From Verrucomicrobiota bacterium (lineage in GTDB: Bacteria; Verrucomicrobiota; Verrucomicrobiia; Opitutales; Opitutaceae): a stretch of DNA of 64,000 nt. Below the pieces are notes generated by a model. That model did not search any database, was not told where the DNA came from, and saw nothing but the letters and a program-made list of their open reading frames with translations. The DNA lies in NCBI GenBank assembly GCA_023399155.1, contig JAEWQP010000012.1, positions 1 to 64,000 on the forward strand, read 5' to 3'. The translations under genes were made by a program, and so were the position numbers. This document shows, piece by piece, positions 43,538 to 53,258 of the stretch. Numbering within the stretch: the first letter of the stretch is position 1; each line of letters opens with the position of its first letter.

Positions 43538-44590
43538 TCAGGGTGCGCTGGTGTTCGCGGCGAACTCGCGCAGCCAGTCGTTGCTGCTGCGGGCGTAGGA
43601 GCCGCGTTCCCGCACGAACGAGCGCACAAAGACACGTTCGCCACCGAGCGACGACCAGCGCACCTTTTCGGGTGGCGGCACGGGCGGCGTTTCCGGTCCG
43701 GGCTGCATCTCCACCTCCAGCACGGTCCCGGGCGCATCCCGCAACCAGGCGAGTTCCTCGAGTGTCCACGAGCCGCGCTGCCAGGAACGCGGCTTGGACG
43801 GGTCGATCGCCGTCTCTGCCACCGGCTCGGAAATCGCCTGAAGCTCGTCCGGTGTCGCGCGTGATGCCGTGACCGAGATCTCGTGAATCAGGCGCACTGT
43901 CCACCGGTTCGGGCTGTCCGCGGAATCCGGCGCCGAAACGGAAAACCAGAGGTCGCCCACGGCGAACGAGTCACCGCCGATGTCGAGATTGTTGAAGCGA
44001 TTGTCCGCGGCGAGCCCCGGCACGAGCCCCATCATGTATTCGAGCAGGTCGCGTTTCTGCTCCCACGAATCGGGCGCCGGTCGGTGCAGGCTGACCTCCA
44101 GCGCGGCAGGACGCACCGGATCGCCGTAGCAACTGACCTGACAGAAGCCACCAACCCAGAAGGAAACGGCGGGAAGGTATTTCCAGCGACCGCGATCGAC
44201 CACGAGCACGGGCACCTGGCGCGGGCTGCTCGACCACGGAAACTCGCGCAAGCGGCGCAGCGCGAAGCCGAGCGGCGGAAGTGGATGCGCGCTAGCGTCA
44301 AACTCCGGAGCGGCCAGGTCGGCCGCGTCGACAGCCGAAGCCGAAGGGCCGAAATACGGCGGCGAGATCACCGCGCTGCGTGGAAACTCCACCGTGCCGC
44401 CGTCGATGGACAACACGATCGACTCGGGCGAGTTCGCCACGATGGTGCCGAGGTAGGTTCGGCCGTTGGCCAGGACGATTTCGTCGAGCGCCTGCGCGCA
44501 TGGCGGGGCGAGGAGGGTGGCCAGCATCACACACCACGCGATCGCGCGTGGCAGGCAACGGACGGGGGGGCTGAAGGTCGCGGCGGCCAT
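43538..44590 (-). CDS. Exported protein of unknown function with SH3-like N-terminal strand repeat
   Basis: A 350-residue protein with a signal peptide (hydrophobic AIAWCVMLATLLAPPCAQA). The mature chain opens with LDEIVLANGRTYLGTIVANS and continues IVLSIDGGTVEFPRSAVI, a short strand pattern seen in small SH3-like or LSm-like modules of exported verrucomicrobial proteins. The rest (residues about 100-350) is Pro/Trp-rich and unassigned. It may sit in the periplasm. The start at 44590 puts the signal peptide at the N-terminus; the frame is open to 44776, overlapping the DMT gene. Confidence 0.55.
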   Translation of the reverse strand: MAAATFSPPVRCLPRAIAWCVMLATLLAPPCAQALDEIVLANGRTYLGTIVANSPESIVLSIDGGTVEFPRSAVISPPYFGPSASAVDAADLAAPEFDASAHPLPPLGFALRRLREFPWSSSPRQVPVLVVDRGRWKYLPAVSFWVGGFCQVSCYGDPVRPAALEVSLHRPAPDSWEQKRDLLEYMMGLVPGLAADNRFNNLDIGGDSFAVGDLWFSVSAPDSADSPNRWTVRLIHEISVTASRATPDELQAISEPVAETAIDPSKPRSWQRGSWTLEELAWLRDAPGTVLEVEMQPGPETPPVPPPEKVRWSSLGGERVFVRSFVRERGSYARSSNDWLREFAANTSAP

Positions 44591-44726
44591 GCCGGGGAAG
44601 CAAGCAAATCGACTCCCGCGTCTGAGTAAAGCTTCGGACGGCTCCTGAGTAGCCTCACTCATGCCGTCGACTCCGGGGTCGAGTGCCGAAGGCGGCGCCG
44701 CTCGCGTCGTTGCGAACCAGGCCCGG

Positions 44727-45581
44727 TCAGGGCCCGAGACGCCGTGCGCCCCGGTCAGCCAGAAGGCCTGCGACAACGATGGCGGCGCTTCCCGCGATCA
44801 GGCGGGCCGGATCACCGCTTTCCCCGAAGACCCAGATTGAGCAGGCGACGCCCATGGGAATCTTGGCGTTGTTGGCCACGGCGAGAGAGCCCGGCCCGGT
44901 GCGGGCGGCCCCGAAGTTCCAGAGGAAAAAGCACAATCCCGACGCCACCAAGCCGAGGTAAGCGAGGGTCTGCCAATGGGATGTGTTGAGGCTGGTGATG
45001 TCCCCAAGGTGCGGCCAGGCGAACGGAAACGCCGCGACTACTGCGCCCGCGTACAACCAGGCAAACACGGCCGCGTCCCGCACGTCCGCTTGTATCATGC
45101 GCCAGCGTCGCCAGGCCACCTGGCCCAGGGCGAAGCATGCGTTGGACGCCTGCACGAGGAGCACACCGGACCAGCTGACGGCGGCCAGCGGCTTGTCCAC
45201 CACGATCACCGCCGCGCCCGCCACGGCGAGCAGGGCCGCGACCAGCGCCTGCCAGCGCACGCGTCCGCCCAGTGCGCCGTCCAGCAAGGTCACGAACACC
45301 GGCGTGAATATGGTCAGGACCGCCACCTCGTACGCGGCCAGGCTGCGAAACGCCGCGTTGTAGCAGACGTACATCAGGCCAAACTGCACCGCTCCGATGC
45401 CCGCCAGCAGAAGCCCGGTGCGGCCGGGCACAGCCCGGGGGCGGAACACGGGCAGAAAGACGATCAGCGCGAACGCGACGCGCAGGAGCGCCACGATGCC
45501 CGGGTCCACGTCGGCGAGGCGTCCCTTGATCAGGCCGAAGGAAAAGGCCCACACCAGGGAAACGAGCAGGAGCCAGAGCAT
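44727..45581 (-). CDS. DMT superfamily (EamA) transporter
   Basis: A 284-residue protein with ten helices in two EamA repeats. It begins LWLLLVSLVWAFSFGLIKGR and has VGCYNAAF-like and VLTIFTPVFVTLLDG motifs in the first half. The second half ends GSAAIVVAGLLADR. This resembles the carboxylate/amino-acid/amine group that includes YigM (biotin), but substrate cannot be inferred. It lies 30 bp downstream of the ABC permease gene, on the same strand. Confidence 0.85.
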   Translation of the reverse strand: MLWLLLVSLVWAFSFGLIKGRLADVDPGIVALLRVAFALIVFLPVFRPRAVPGRTGLLLAGIGAVQFGLMYVCYNAAFRSLAAYEVAVLTIFTPVFVTLLDGALGGRVRWQALVAALLAVAGAAVIVVDKPLAAVSWSGVLLVQASNACFALGQVAWRRWRMIQADVRDAAVFAWLYAGAVVAAFPFAWPHLGDITSLNTSHWQTLAYLGLVASGLCFFLWNFGAARTGPGSLAVANNAKIPMGVACSIWVFGESGDPARLIAGSAAIVVAGLLADRGARRLGP

Positions 45582-45611
45582 GGCGGGCCGGAGTGGGCGG
45601 GCGCGATGCCG

Positions 45612-47306
45612 CTAGACGCGGAAGATGGCGCCCAGCCGCTTGCCCAGCAGCAGCGACAGCCCGCCGATCGTCACGGCGAGAAACGCCATCGCCCAGACGC
45701 CGAGGGCCGAGGCCAGGAAGCGGCCGTCGCCCAGCAGCTGGAAGAGTTCAAAGATGGCCTTGGTGATCGGATAGTACACCTGCTTCTGCGCCAGGATCAG
45801 CGAGTCGGAGACCTCGAGCATCGCGAAGGAGAACGCGAGGAGCGCGCCGGCGATGATGTTCGCCATGATCAGCGGCAAGGTTATGCGGAACGTCGCCTTG
45901 AGCGGCGGGCATCCCAGGTTTTGCGCCGCCTCCTCAAGCGTCTCGCTCGTCTGTTGAAACCCCGCCACCGCGGCGCGCACCATGTAGGGCAGCCGTCGCA
46001 CGGCATAGGCGATGATCAGCAGGATGGTCGGGTCCACCACCGGATTGAGCGGGGCGAAAAACTTCCCCTCCTGGCTCATCGCGAGGTAGCCGAAGGCGAG
46101 CACCAGGCCGGGCACCGCGAGCGGGAGCATCGCCACCGTATCGAGAATCTGGCGACCGGGAAGGCGCGTGCGCACGATCACGTAGGCGATGGCGAGCCCC
46201 AGCCCGATGTCGAGCAGCGTGGCGATGCCCGCGAATTTCAGCGAGTTCGCGATCGAGGGCACGGTGAGGCTGTGGCTGAGCGCGAGGTCGAAGTTGGCCA
46301 GGGTGAGGCTCTCGGGCAGGAGCGTGCCGTACCAGTCCCGCGAGAATGCCACGAGCACCACGCCGACATGGGGAAGCACCGCGAGCGCGGTCACCCCGCC
46401 GAAGAGCAACGTGCAGCCGATGGCCTTGAGCATGCCGGGCCGCCGGGCCCCGCCGGTGCTCGTGGCTTTCGCCATCATGGCGTAGCTGCGACGACCGAAG
46501 AGGTACTTGCTCGTGGCGTAGAGGAGGGCCGACGCGCACAGCATCACCGCCACGAGCGCGTAGGGCGCCGGGCTGCGGCCGATGTCCTTGAGGCCGTAAA
46601 AGATCTGCACGGAGGTGATCCGCGAGAAGTCGAAGATCAGCGGTGTGCCGAGTTCGGTGAAGGCCCAGATGAACACGATCGTGGCGCCGGCGAACACGCC
46701 CGGATTGATCAACGGCAGCGTGATGCGCCTAAAGCGCCGGAAGCCCGTGCAGCCGAGGTTGGACGCGGCTTCCTCCATCGCCGGGTCCACATTGGCCAGC
46801 GCGGCGACGATGTTGAGGTAGAGGATCGGGTAGAGATTGAAGGACTGCACCACGACCATGCCCCAGAACTGGTTCTGGCCGAACCAGTCGATCGTCGCGC
46901 CATCGGCCAGCAGGCCGAGTTTCTGCAGCAGGGCATTGAACGCGCCGTACTGGCCGAAGATCTGGCGTATCCCGATCGCACCTACGAAGGGCGGCAGGAT
47001 CATCGGCACCAGCACGACCGCGCCGAGCAACTGCTTGCCCGGAAACAGGTAGCGGTCGGATACAAACGCCAGCGGCATCGCGATCATGAACGCCGTTGTC
47101 GTCGTGCAGACGGCGAGCATGAACGAGTTGGCGAGGCACTCGACGTAGAGCGGGTTGCCAAACACCTCGCCGGCATAGGCGAGGGTGAAGGCGCCATCGG
47201 AATCGAAAAAGCCCGACTTCAGGATCTGCAGAATCGGCCAAACGAAGAACGCCGCGAAGAAGGCGATCGTGAACGTGAAGACGGCGATGGCGAAACCGCG
47301 GGACAT
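45612..47306 (-). CDS. ABC transporter permease, two fused domains (FbpB-like)
   Basis: A 564-residue protein with 12 helices and two copies of the permease EAA loop: EEAASNLGCTGFRRFRRITL (first half) and EEAAQNLGCPPLKATFRITL (second half). Two fused membrane domains are characteristic of Fe(III)-type (FbpB/SfuB), thiamine and related importers, where one chain forms the whole channel. It fits the ATPase at 39676 and the binding protein at 40943, although five genes and a strand change separate them. The linkage is inferred from family. Confidence 0.9.
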   Translation of the reverse strand: MSRGFAIAVFTFTIAFFAAFFVWPILQILKSGFFDSDGAFTLAYAGEVFGNPLYVECLANSFMLAVCTTTTAFMIAMPLAFVSDRYLFPGKQLLGAVVLVPMILPPFVGAIGIRQIFGQYGAFNALLQKLGLLADGATIDWFGQNQFWGMVVVQSFNLYPILYLNIVAALANVDPAMEEAASNLGCTGFRRFRRITLPLINPGVFAGATIVFIWAFTELGTPLIFDFSRITSVQIFYGLKDIGRSPAPYALVAVMLCASALLYATSKYLFGRRSYAMMAKATSTGGARRPGMLKAIGCTLLFGGVTALAVLPHVGVVLVAFSRDWYGTLLPESLTLANFDLALSHSLTVPSIANSLKFAGIATLLDIGLGLAIAYVIVRTRLPGRQILDTVAMLPLAVPGLVLAFGYLAMSQEGKFFAPLNPVVDPTILLIIAYAVRRLPYMVRAAVAGFQQTSETLEEAAQNLGCPPLKATFRITLPLIMANIIAGALLAFSFAMLEVSDSLILAQKQVYYPITKAIFELFQLLGDGRFLASALGVWAMAFLAVTIGGLSLLLGKRLGAIFRV

Positions 47307-47578
47307 GGGAGAAGCACGAAGGAGCCTCGGGCCGGCATGAGCGGCAAGACGGAAGTCGGGTGATCCCGGTTCGGGCGGAAGGCGGAGAGCAGCGGACCGA
47401 CGCCACCGGGTGGAACGGGGGTCTGGAAGACTGAAGGCTTTTCCGACGACCGGTTCCGGGTGAGGTGAGGACTCCCGCCTTCGGCAGAGGCTTTGAGCGC
47501 GGGCTAAACGAGCCGCGGCTCACCGCGTGACGTTCTGCCCCAGGCCACGGACTTGAGACACACCCTACACGACTGCCC

Positions 47579-50542
47579 TCAGGCCGGGCTCGCTTCGCGT
47601 CTGAGCATCGCGACTCGCTCGACCAGCCCGGCAAGATGGTTGGGGTTGATCGGCTTCGAGAGGTAGTCGTCCATTCCCGCGGCCAGGCACTTTTCGCGAT
47701 CACCGTCCATCGCGTCCGCCGTGAGCGCACAGATGTGAACGTGCGGATGAGTGGGGGCGAGCACCTCGCGTCCGCGGATCTCACGCGTTGCGGCATAACC
47801 GTCGAGTTCCGGCATCTGGACATCCATCAGGATGAGTTCGAACGAGCCGTTCTGCCAGTGGAGCACGGCCTCGCGACCATTCGATGCAAACGTCGGGGCG
47901 TAGCCCATTTTCGTGAGCAGCATGCGCACGATCTTCTGGTTCACGAGATTGTCCTCGGCCACGAGGATGGAGAGCGGCAGGCGTGCGGCGAGGTTGATGG
48001 GGACGACCGATTTTGAACCGGGGAGTCCGGAGCGGGACGCCGTGTCCATGGCGGCCTGGATGTCGGCGCCCGGCCTCGCCGGTGCTGCGGGCGCGCTCGA
48101 CGTGAGGCCGGCGAGGATGGTGAAATGGAACCGCGAGCCGTGCCCGACCTCGCTCTCGACGTGGATGTCGCCGCCCATGATGTTGCACAGGCGCTTGCTG
48201 ATCGCGAGACCCAGGCCGGTGCCGCCGAAGCGTCGCGTGGTCGATGAGTCGGCCTGGCTGAAGGGCTTGAAGAGACGCTCGAGCTTGTCCGGCGGAATGC
48301 CGATGCCGGTGTCTGTAATGGAAAAACAAATGCGCGCCTTGCGCACGGCGTCCTTCTGCTCGAACGCCTCCAGCTCGGCGCGCAGCGTCACGGATCCGTC
48401 GCTGGTGAACTTCACCGCGTTGCCCACGAGGTTGATCAGGATCTGCTGCAGGCGCCCGGAATCACCGGTGATCATCGCCGGGATGCGATGGTCGATGGTC
48501 GACGTCAGCTGGAGGCCCTTGACCGAGGCGGTGTGGCGGTTGATGTAGAGGACGTTCTCGAAGAGTTTGTGCAGGTCGATGGGCAGGGCCTCGAGCTCGA
48601 TCGCCCCCGCCTCGATCTTGGAGAAGTCGAGTATGTCGTTGATGAGCGCGAGCAGCGCCTCGCCCGAACGACGGATGGTCTCCACGCAATCGCGCTGGTG
48701 CGGGTCGAGCTGCGTGTCCTGGAGGAGCGTGGTGAATCCGATCACGCCGTTCATCGGCGTGCGGATCTCGTGGCTCATCACGGCAAGAAACTCACTCTTC
48801 GCCCGGTCCGCCTTCACCGCATCCTCCTTCGCGCGCACGAGCGCGGACTCGGCCATGCGGCGCTCGGTGGTGTCGGAGAAGGTGATGGCGACGCCGTCCT
48901 CGAGCTTGACGGCCACGAGGTGAATCCAGCGCTCCTGGCCGCGAACCGTGGCGCGATAATCCTCGGAGGAGGGTTCGCCGGTTTCCGCCACGCGGGCGAG
49001 CTGGGCGAAGACCGCGGCGTCAAACACATCGGCGAGTCCCTGGCGCAGGCTCGTGCCCACCACATCGCAGCCCAGGCGACCGATCATGCGACCGGCGCTG
49101 GGATTGATCAGGACCGCCTCGAAATCCGAGAGCGTGCCGTCGCTCGTGCGGACTGCGCGCAGCGCCATGACGCCGTCGATCGAGCTGTCGAGCACGCCGC
49201 TGAGGAGGGCGCGGTCCTTCTCGCGCGCCTGTTCGGCGCGCTGCTTCACGATCGTGTTTCCGAGGTTGCCGGCGAGCGTCCGGAAGATTGCGAGTTCCTG
49301 CTCGGTCCACGCTTCGGCGCGCTTTCGATCCTGCATCACGAGCAGACCCGCGCACAGCTCGGCCGTCCGCACCGGCATGATGAGCACCGTGGTGAATCCC
49401 GGCGGCGCGAAGAGCGCGGCATGGGTGCCATCGAGGGCGTGAGCCGCGGTGTTGATTTCGCGGCCGGTGAGCAGTTCGGCCGCCCAGTCGAACATGCCCT
49501 CGGCGGCGAGATCGAGGTTGTTGAGGCGTCGATCGTTGGGCGGCGAGGGAAACCCGTCGCGCACCCATTCGAAGCGCTTGGAGATGACGAGCAGCTTGCC
49601 GACGACGTCGGTCGATGCGGAGAAGTAGGAGATCGCATGCGTGCCCGCCGCGTCGCCGATCAACGCGAGCACGCGCGGCAGGATGCGCGTGTAGGCGACG
49701 TCGCTGAGCAGAAGATGATTCACTTCCGTAGCCGCCTGCTGGAGACGCAGGCTGCCGCTGAGCGTTTCGACAAGGGTCGCGTTGCGCTGCTCCACCTCGG
49801 TCTTGCGCATCTCCGCCTCGCGCCATTGCCGGTCGCGCATCGCCGCGGAGCGGCGCACGCCCACGGTGATCGCGCCCACGAGCACGCCCGCAAGCGCGGC
49901 CAGGATCAGGCTGTTCCGGGTGGAAGCCCAGAGGGGATCGAGCAGGGCGGTGTAGCGGGTGATGTCAAGATCGACGCCCACCACGGCGAGGGCTGTGCCG
50001 CGGTCGTCGGTGATCGGGGCAAATCCGCTCATGAGCACGCCGAAACTTGTCGGCACCGGCTCGGGCGTGGACCAGGCGGAGCCGTCCGCGACAGGCCTCA
50101 GGCGCGCGGCGTCCTCCAGCGGCACGGGCTCCATCGGAAACGACGGTGTCGCCCCGTGCATGCCGACGAGCTGGTCGGCGCGGGTGCAGGTATCGAGCAC
50201 GTAGCGCAGCGTCCCTCCGTCGTCGATGTACGTATACACATACGTGAGGTCGTTCTCGCGCTGATGGAGGCGCACCAGCCGGGCGATCGCACGTTCGTAG
50301 ACTTCGGTATCCAGCTGGTCGGCACGCCGGATCGCCTGGTGTGCCTCGATGTCGACGAGGCCGGCGGCTTCCGTCGCCAGGCGCTCGAGACGACTGCGCA
50401 GCGCGCGCACCTGCGCATCCCGGGCCTCGACGTGCAGCGTCAGGACGGACGCTGCAGACACGACGAGAATGAGGATTCCAATAAAGAATCCTTCCAGAAG
50501 GGGGCGCGGCGTCGCCGCGGTGGCAGGCTTGGCTACCGGCAT
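47579..50542 (-). CDS. Hybrid histidine kinase (sensor, GAF, PAS, HisKA, HATPase, receiver)
   Basis: A 987-residue inner-membrane sensor. Helix 1 is at about 17-36 and helix 2 at about 209-229, enclosing a periplasmic sensing domain. A GAF-like domain (about 265-435) and a PAS domain (about 445-565) follow. The kinase core has SHEIRTPMNGVIGF with phospho-acceptor His591, NLVGNAVKF, DTGIGIPPDKL and GGTGLGLAIS. A receiver domain ends the protein, with phospho-acceptor Asp907 in LILMDVQMPELDG and Lys in DYLSKPIN. No output regulator is adjacent, so the next phosphotransfer partner is unknown. Probably a single-gene transcript. Confidence 0.93.
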   Translation of the reverse strand: MPVAKPATAATPRPLLEGFFIGILILVVSAASVLTLHVEARDAQVRALRSRLERLATEAAGLVDIEAHQAIRRADQLDTEVYERAIARLVRLHQRENDLTYVYTYIDDGGTLRYVLDTCTRADQLVGMHGATPSFPMEPVPLEDAARLRPVADGSAWSTPEPVPTSFGVLMSGFAPITDDRGTALAVVGVDLDITRYTALLDPLWASTRNSLILAALAGVLVGAITVGVRRSAAMRDRQWREAEMRKTEVEQRNATLVETLSGSLRLQQAATEVNHLLLSDVAYTRILPRVLALIGDAAGTHAISYFSASTDVVGKLLVISKRFEWVRDGFPSPPNDRRLNNLDLAAEGMFDWAAELLTGREINTAAHALDGTHAALFAPPGFTTVLIMPVRTAELCAGLLVMQDRKRAEAWTEQELAIFRTLAGNLGNTIVKQRAEQAREKDRALLSGVLDSSIDGVMALRAVRTSDGTLSDFEAVLINPSAGRMIGRLGCDVVGTSLRQGLADVFDAAVFAQLARVAETGEPSSEDYRATVRGQERWIHLVAVKLEDGVAITFSDTTERRMAESALVRAKEDAVKADRAKSEFLAVMSHEIRTPMNGVIGFTTLLQDTQLDPHQRDCVETIRRSGEALLALINDILDFSKIEAGAIELEALPIDLHKLFENVLYINRHTASVKGLQLTSTIDHRIPAMITGDSGRLQQILINLVGNAVKFTSDGSVTLRAELEAFEQKDAVRKARICFSITDTGIGIPPDKLERLFKPFSQADSSTTRRFGGTGLGLAISKRLCNIMGGDIHVESEVGHGSRFHFTILAGLTSSAPAAPARPGADIQAAMDTASRSGLPGSKSVVPINLAARLPLSILVAEDNLVNQKIVRMLLTKMGYAPTFASNGREAVLHWQNGSFELILMDVQMPELDGYAATREIRGREVLAPTHPHVHICALTADAMDGDREKCLAAGMDDYLSKPINPNHLAGLVERVAMLRREASPA

Positions 50543-50787
50543 GGGACCGTGAACAGGTGGGCGTTAAACGGTCTAATCGGCCGGCTTCCGCTCCACTGAA
50601 CCTAAACCGGCCGGAGCGAGGGAGTTAACTGCGCCGGTGAGCCCCCGCCCGACCCGGGTGAGCGGGGTAGCCCACGCGCCCGGAACCCGGTGATGGAGCG
50701 GCAGTTCCCTGCGAGCCGTGACCTTCCCGGAGGCGCGCGCCGCGGGCTGGGTGCATCGCCCGGGTGAGCGGGCCCTCCGTGGGCGCC

Positions 50788-52284
50788 TCAGCGACCGGCC
50801 GCCGCGGTGCCGCCTTCGGGGAAGTCGGGGACCCGCTCAAGCAGGCTGTCGAGCGTGTCGCCGCCGAGGGCCGCCTGCGTCGCCTCGTGGGATTTCTCGA
50901 AGAATCGTTGCACCACCGGATCGAGCGCGCCGAGCACGTCCTGCCGCGGGCCGTCCCCCGCGTTCTCGAAGAGCTCCTTGAACTCCGCGAGCGTGATGGA
51001 ACCGAGAGGCCGGGCGGGCTGAAAGCGATAGTCCGCCCCGGTCATCGTCTCATCGGGCGGGATGCGCGAGAGCACGCCCAATTGGATCAACCGGGTGAAA
51101 CACGCGTTGAGCAGCTGGATGGGAATCTTGACGATCTCGGCAATCTGCGGCGCGGTGAAGGCATCCTGGCAGGCGCGGAACCTGCGGGCGACGATGGCGA
51201 GTACGAGCACCGCCAGGCCGATGCGCGACGTGTGGTTGAGGTCGCTCCAAGCCATGTTGCTCCCGCGGTAGTGCGCGTTCTGCACCGCGTAGGTGATCTG
51301 TCCGCCGAGCAGCAGGATGAACCAGAAGATATAGAGACCCAGCATCAGCACCACGAGCACGGCGAGTCCGCCATAGAGGCTGATGTTCATCCGCACGCTG
51401 CGGATGTAGAGAAAGGCCAGGATGTTGTTCAGGTGGATCAGGACAACGACGATGCCCGCCCCGGTGAACGCCGGCAGCCAGCCGACGCTGGTGTTGGGGA
51501 TGAACTTGTAGAACAGCGTGAGCAGGCCGGCGAGGAGCAGCCCGGAGATCAGCGGCGTCGTGAACGACGAGAGATGACCGAATCCGCCGGAGAACGGGAG
51601 GACTTCGATCACGGAGAAGAAGGCCGAGGCCGAAAGCGCGGCAAACGCGCCGATGGCCAGGACTGCGCCCAGCGTGATCGCCGTCCAGTAGAACACGATG
51701 CGCAGCATCCAGTTGCGGCCCCGTCGCACGCCCCAGATCCCGTTGAACGCGCTCTCGATCGACGTGAACAGCTGGATCACGATGACGATCAGGCTGACGA
51801 TGCCGATCACGCCGATCGTCTTGGAGTAGTTCTCGCCCACGAGGCCGCGCAGCATGTCGGCGAGTTGCGGGTTGATCGACGTGATCACCTGCGGTTCGCC
51901 GGGCTCGGTCGCGGGCTCGAGTGCCTCGGTCTCCGGCGGTGGCGGCTGCGCATGCGGAAGCTGGGCGAGCTGAGGGGCGATGAAGAGCAGCCCGCGGTTG
52001 ATCTGCTGCAGCATGAACTCCTCGTCCGCGCGTTCGTCGAGCGCGCCGGAAAACATCACGACGAGGATGATGAGCGGCCCGAGGGCCAGCATCGAGCTGT
52101 AGCTCAGCGCACCGGCGCGGCTCGGCAGCGAGTTCTCAATGAGGCCGGAATAGGTCGTCGCGGCGACGCGCAGCGCGGCCAGGCAACGGCCCCGGAACGA
52201 ACGGTCGGCGAGCACGGCGGCCTGCCAGATCGATCGCGTAAAGAAAACGTGGAGACGAGCGAAATGCTGTTGTAGGGCGGTCAT
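50788..52284 (-). CDS. YihY/BrkB-like inner membrane protein
   Basis: A 498-residue protein with six or so helices. Conserved parts are SRAGALSYSSMLALGPLIIL, FTSIESAFNGIWGVRRGRNW and YGGLAVLVVLMLGLYIFWFI with ILLLGGQITYA. These match the YihY family (once called RNase BN in error). Residues 100-140 form a Pro/Glu-rich loop not found in short members. The C-terminal 130 residues contain a winged-helix-like segment (FTAPQIAEIVKIPIQLLNAC), as in long family members. Function is unsettled; roles in membrane or lipid homeostasis have been proposed. Confidence 0.88.
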   Translation of the reverse strand: MTALQQHFARLHVFFTRSIWQAAVLADRSFRGRCLAALRVAATTYSGLIENSLPSRAGALSYSSMLALGPLIILVVMFSGALDERADEEFMLQQINRGLLFIAPQLAQLPHAQPPPPETEALEPATEPGEPQVITSINPQLADMLRGLVGENYSKTIGVIGIVSLIVIVIQLFTSIESAFNGIWGVRRGRNWMLRIVFYWTAITLGAVLAIGAFAALSASAFFSVIEVLPFSGGFGHLSSFTTPLISGLLLAGLLTLFYKFIPNTSVGWLPAFTGAGIVVVLIHLNNILAFLYIRSVRMNISLYGGLAVLVVLMLGLYIFWFILLLGGQITYAVQNAHYRGSNMAWSDLNHTSRIGLAVLVLAIVARRFRACQDAFTAPQIAEIVKIPIQLLNACFTRLIQLGVLSRIPPDETMTGADYRFQPARPLGSITLAEFKELFENAGDGPRQDVLGALDPVVQRFFEKSHEATQAALGGDTLDSLLERVPDFPEGGTAAAGR

Positions 52285-52338
52285 CGTGCACGGATGCCGC
52301 CCCGGGGTTGGCAGGGTGGAAACTGCCGGCGGATCCAG

Positions 52339-53085
52339 TTAACTCACGAGAAAATAGGCAAATGCACCCATTCCCGCCAGTCCCAAAGCGCCGAAGACGA
52401 TGACTGCGGCGAGATTGACCGTAAGCGTCGTCAGGAATGCCGCCACCGAGCCGACAGCAAGCGCCGCGATCGGCAGGAAGCTGCCGTCCGCCCAGAAAAG
52501 GAATCCGAAGAACCCGAGGCCGAGCGCGGCGCGAAACCGCACGACCCAGTAGAGCGAGGTGACCTCGAGGAAAAGCAGCAGGCCGAGCAGCAGGTCGGCC
52601 AATCCGATCAGGATGAACGGATTCGTCATGATCGTGCCGTATTCGAGGGAAATTACGGCATCCATGTGCAGGAGCAGCAGGCCCGCCGAGCTGATCAGGA
52701 ACATGAGCGCCATCGCGCGCATGCCCCACCGGGCAGCCATCGCCTTGCGCGGCGTGAGGTCGCGCCTTCCGCGCGTCTCGGCGGTCTCGCCTTCGGCCGC
52801 GGCGAGCATTTCCTCGACCGTGATCGGCTTATCCTCCTCCTTTTTCGGCGTGTTGATGGAGGCGACGTGCTCCTTGGGCTTCATCGTCAGCTTCTTCTTC
52901 GTGGGGAAGAGTGCGGCGACGAGCTCGGGGTTGGACTGGATCTCAACCCACTTCTCGGAGATCGAGTCGTAGTAGTAGGTCTGGCGCGACACCTGGCCGG
53001 CCTCGACCAGGGAGGCGAGTTGATCCAGGGTGAAGGGACCACGCGAGTCCTCGTCACCTTCCTGCCGGATATAATACTCCTGCAT
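52339..53085 (-). CDS. GYF_2/DUF4339-domain membrane protein
   Basis: A 248-residue protein. Residues 1-60 form a GYF_2 (DUF4339) domain (YYIRQEGDEDSRGPFTLDQL, with Y-Y ... W-V-E-I in the second half), a small module thought to bind Pro-rich peptides. A charged linker follows (about 65-115, Lys/Glu-rich), then four or five helices to the end. Such proteins are common in Verrucomicrobia and related phyla, but no function is established. An ATG nine codons upstream is a possible alternative start. Confidence 0.78.
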   Translation of the reverse strand: MQEYYIRQEGDEDSRGPFTLDQLASLVEAGQVSRQTYYYDSISEKWVEIQSNPELVAALFPTKKKLTMKPKEHVASINTPKKEEDKPITVEEMLAAAEGETAETRGRRDLTPRKAMAARWGMRAMALMFLISSAGLLLLHMDAVISLEYGTIMTNPFILIGLADLLLGLLLFLEVTSLYWVVRFRAALGLGFFGFLFWADGSFLPIAALAVGSVAAFLTTLTVNLAAVIVFGALGLAGMGAFAYFLVS

Positions 53086-53258
53086 AGAGCGGGTTGAGCT
53101 TTGGTCAGGCATGGCGGCGCTTCAAGACGTATTCCTCGGCCGAGTTGGGCCCGTCTTGAGCGCCGCGATGATCGCGCCGGGCCCGGGGTGCACCGAGCGC
53201 GGCCCTCGTGCGATTCTTGACAGCGTTTTCGCGCATAGACGCGACGCTTTCGCGAACC

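Noticed and set aside
44976..47363. A 795-codon frame opposite the DMT transporter and ABC permease
   Set aside because: Antisense frame crossing two real genes; no domain and an Arg/Glu/His-biased composition.
48488..50599. A 703-codon frame opposite the hybrid kinase
   Set aside because: Overlaps the whole kinase in antisense; composition typical of a shadow frame.
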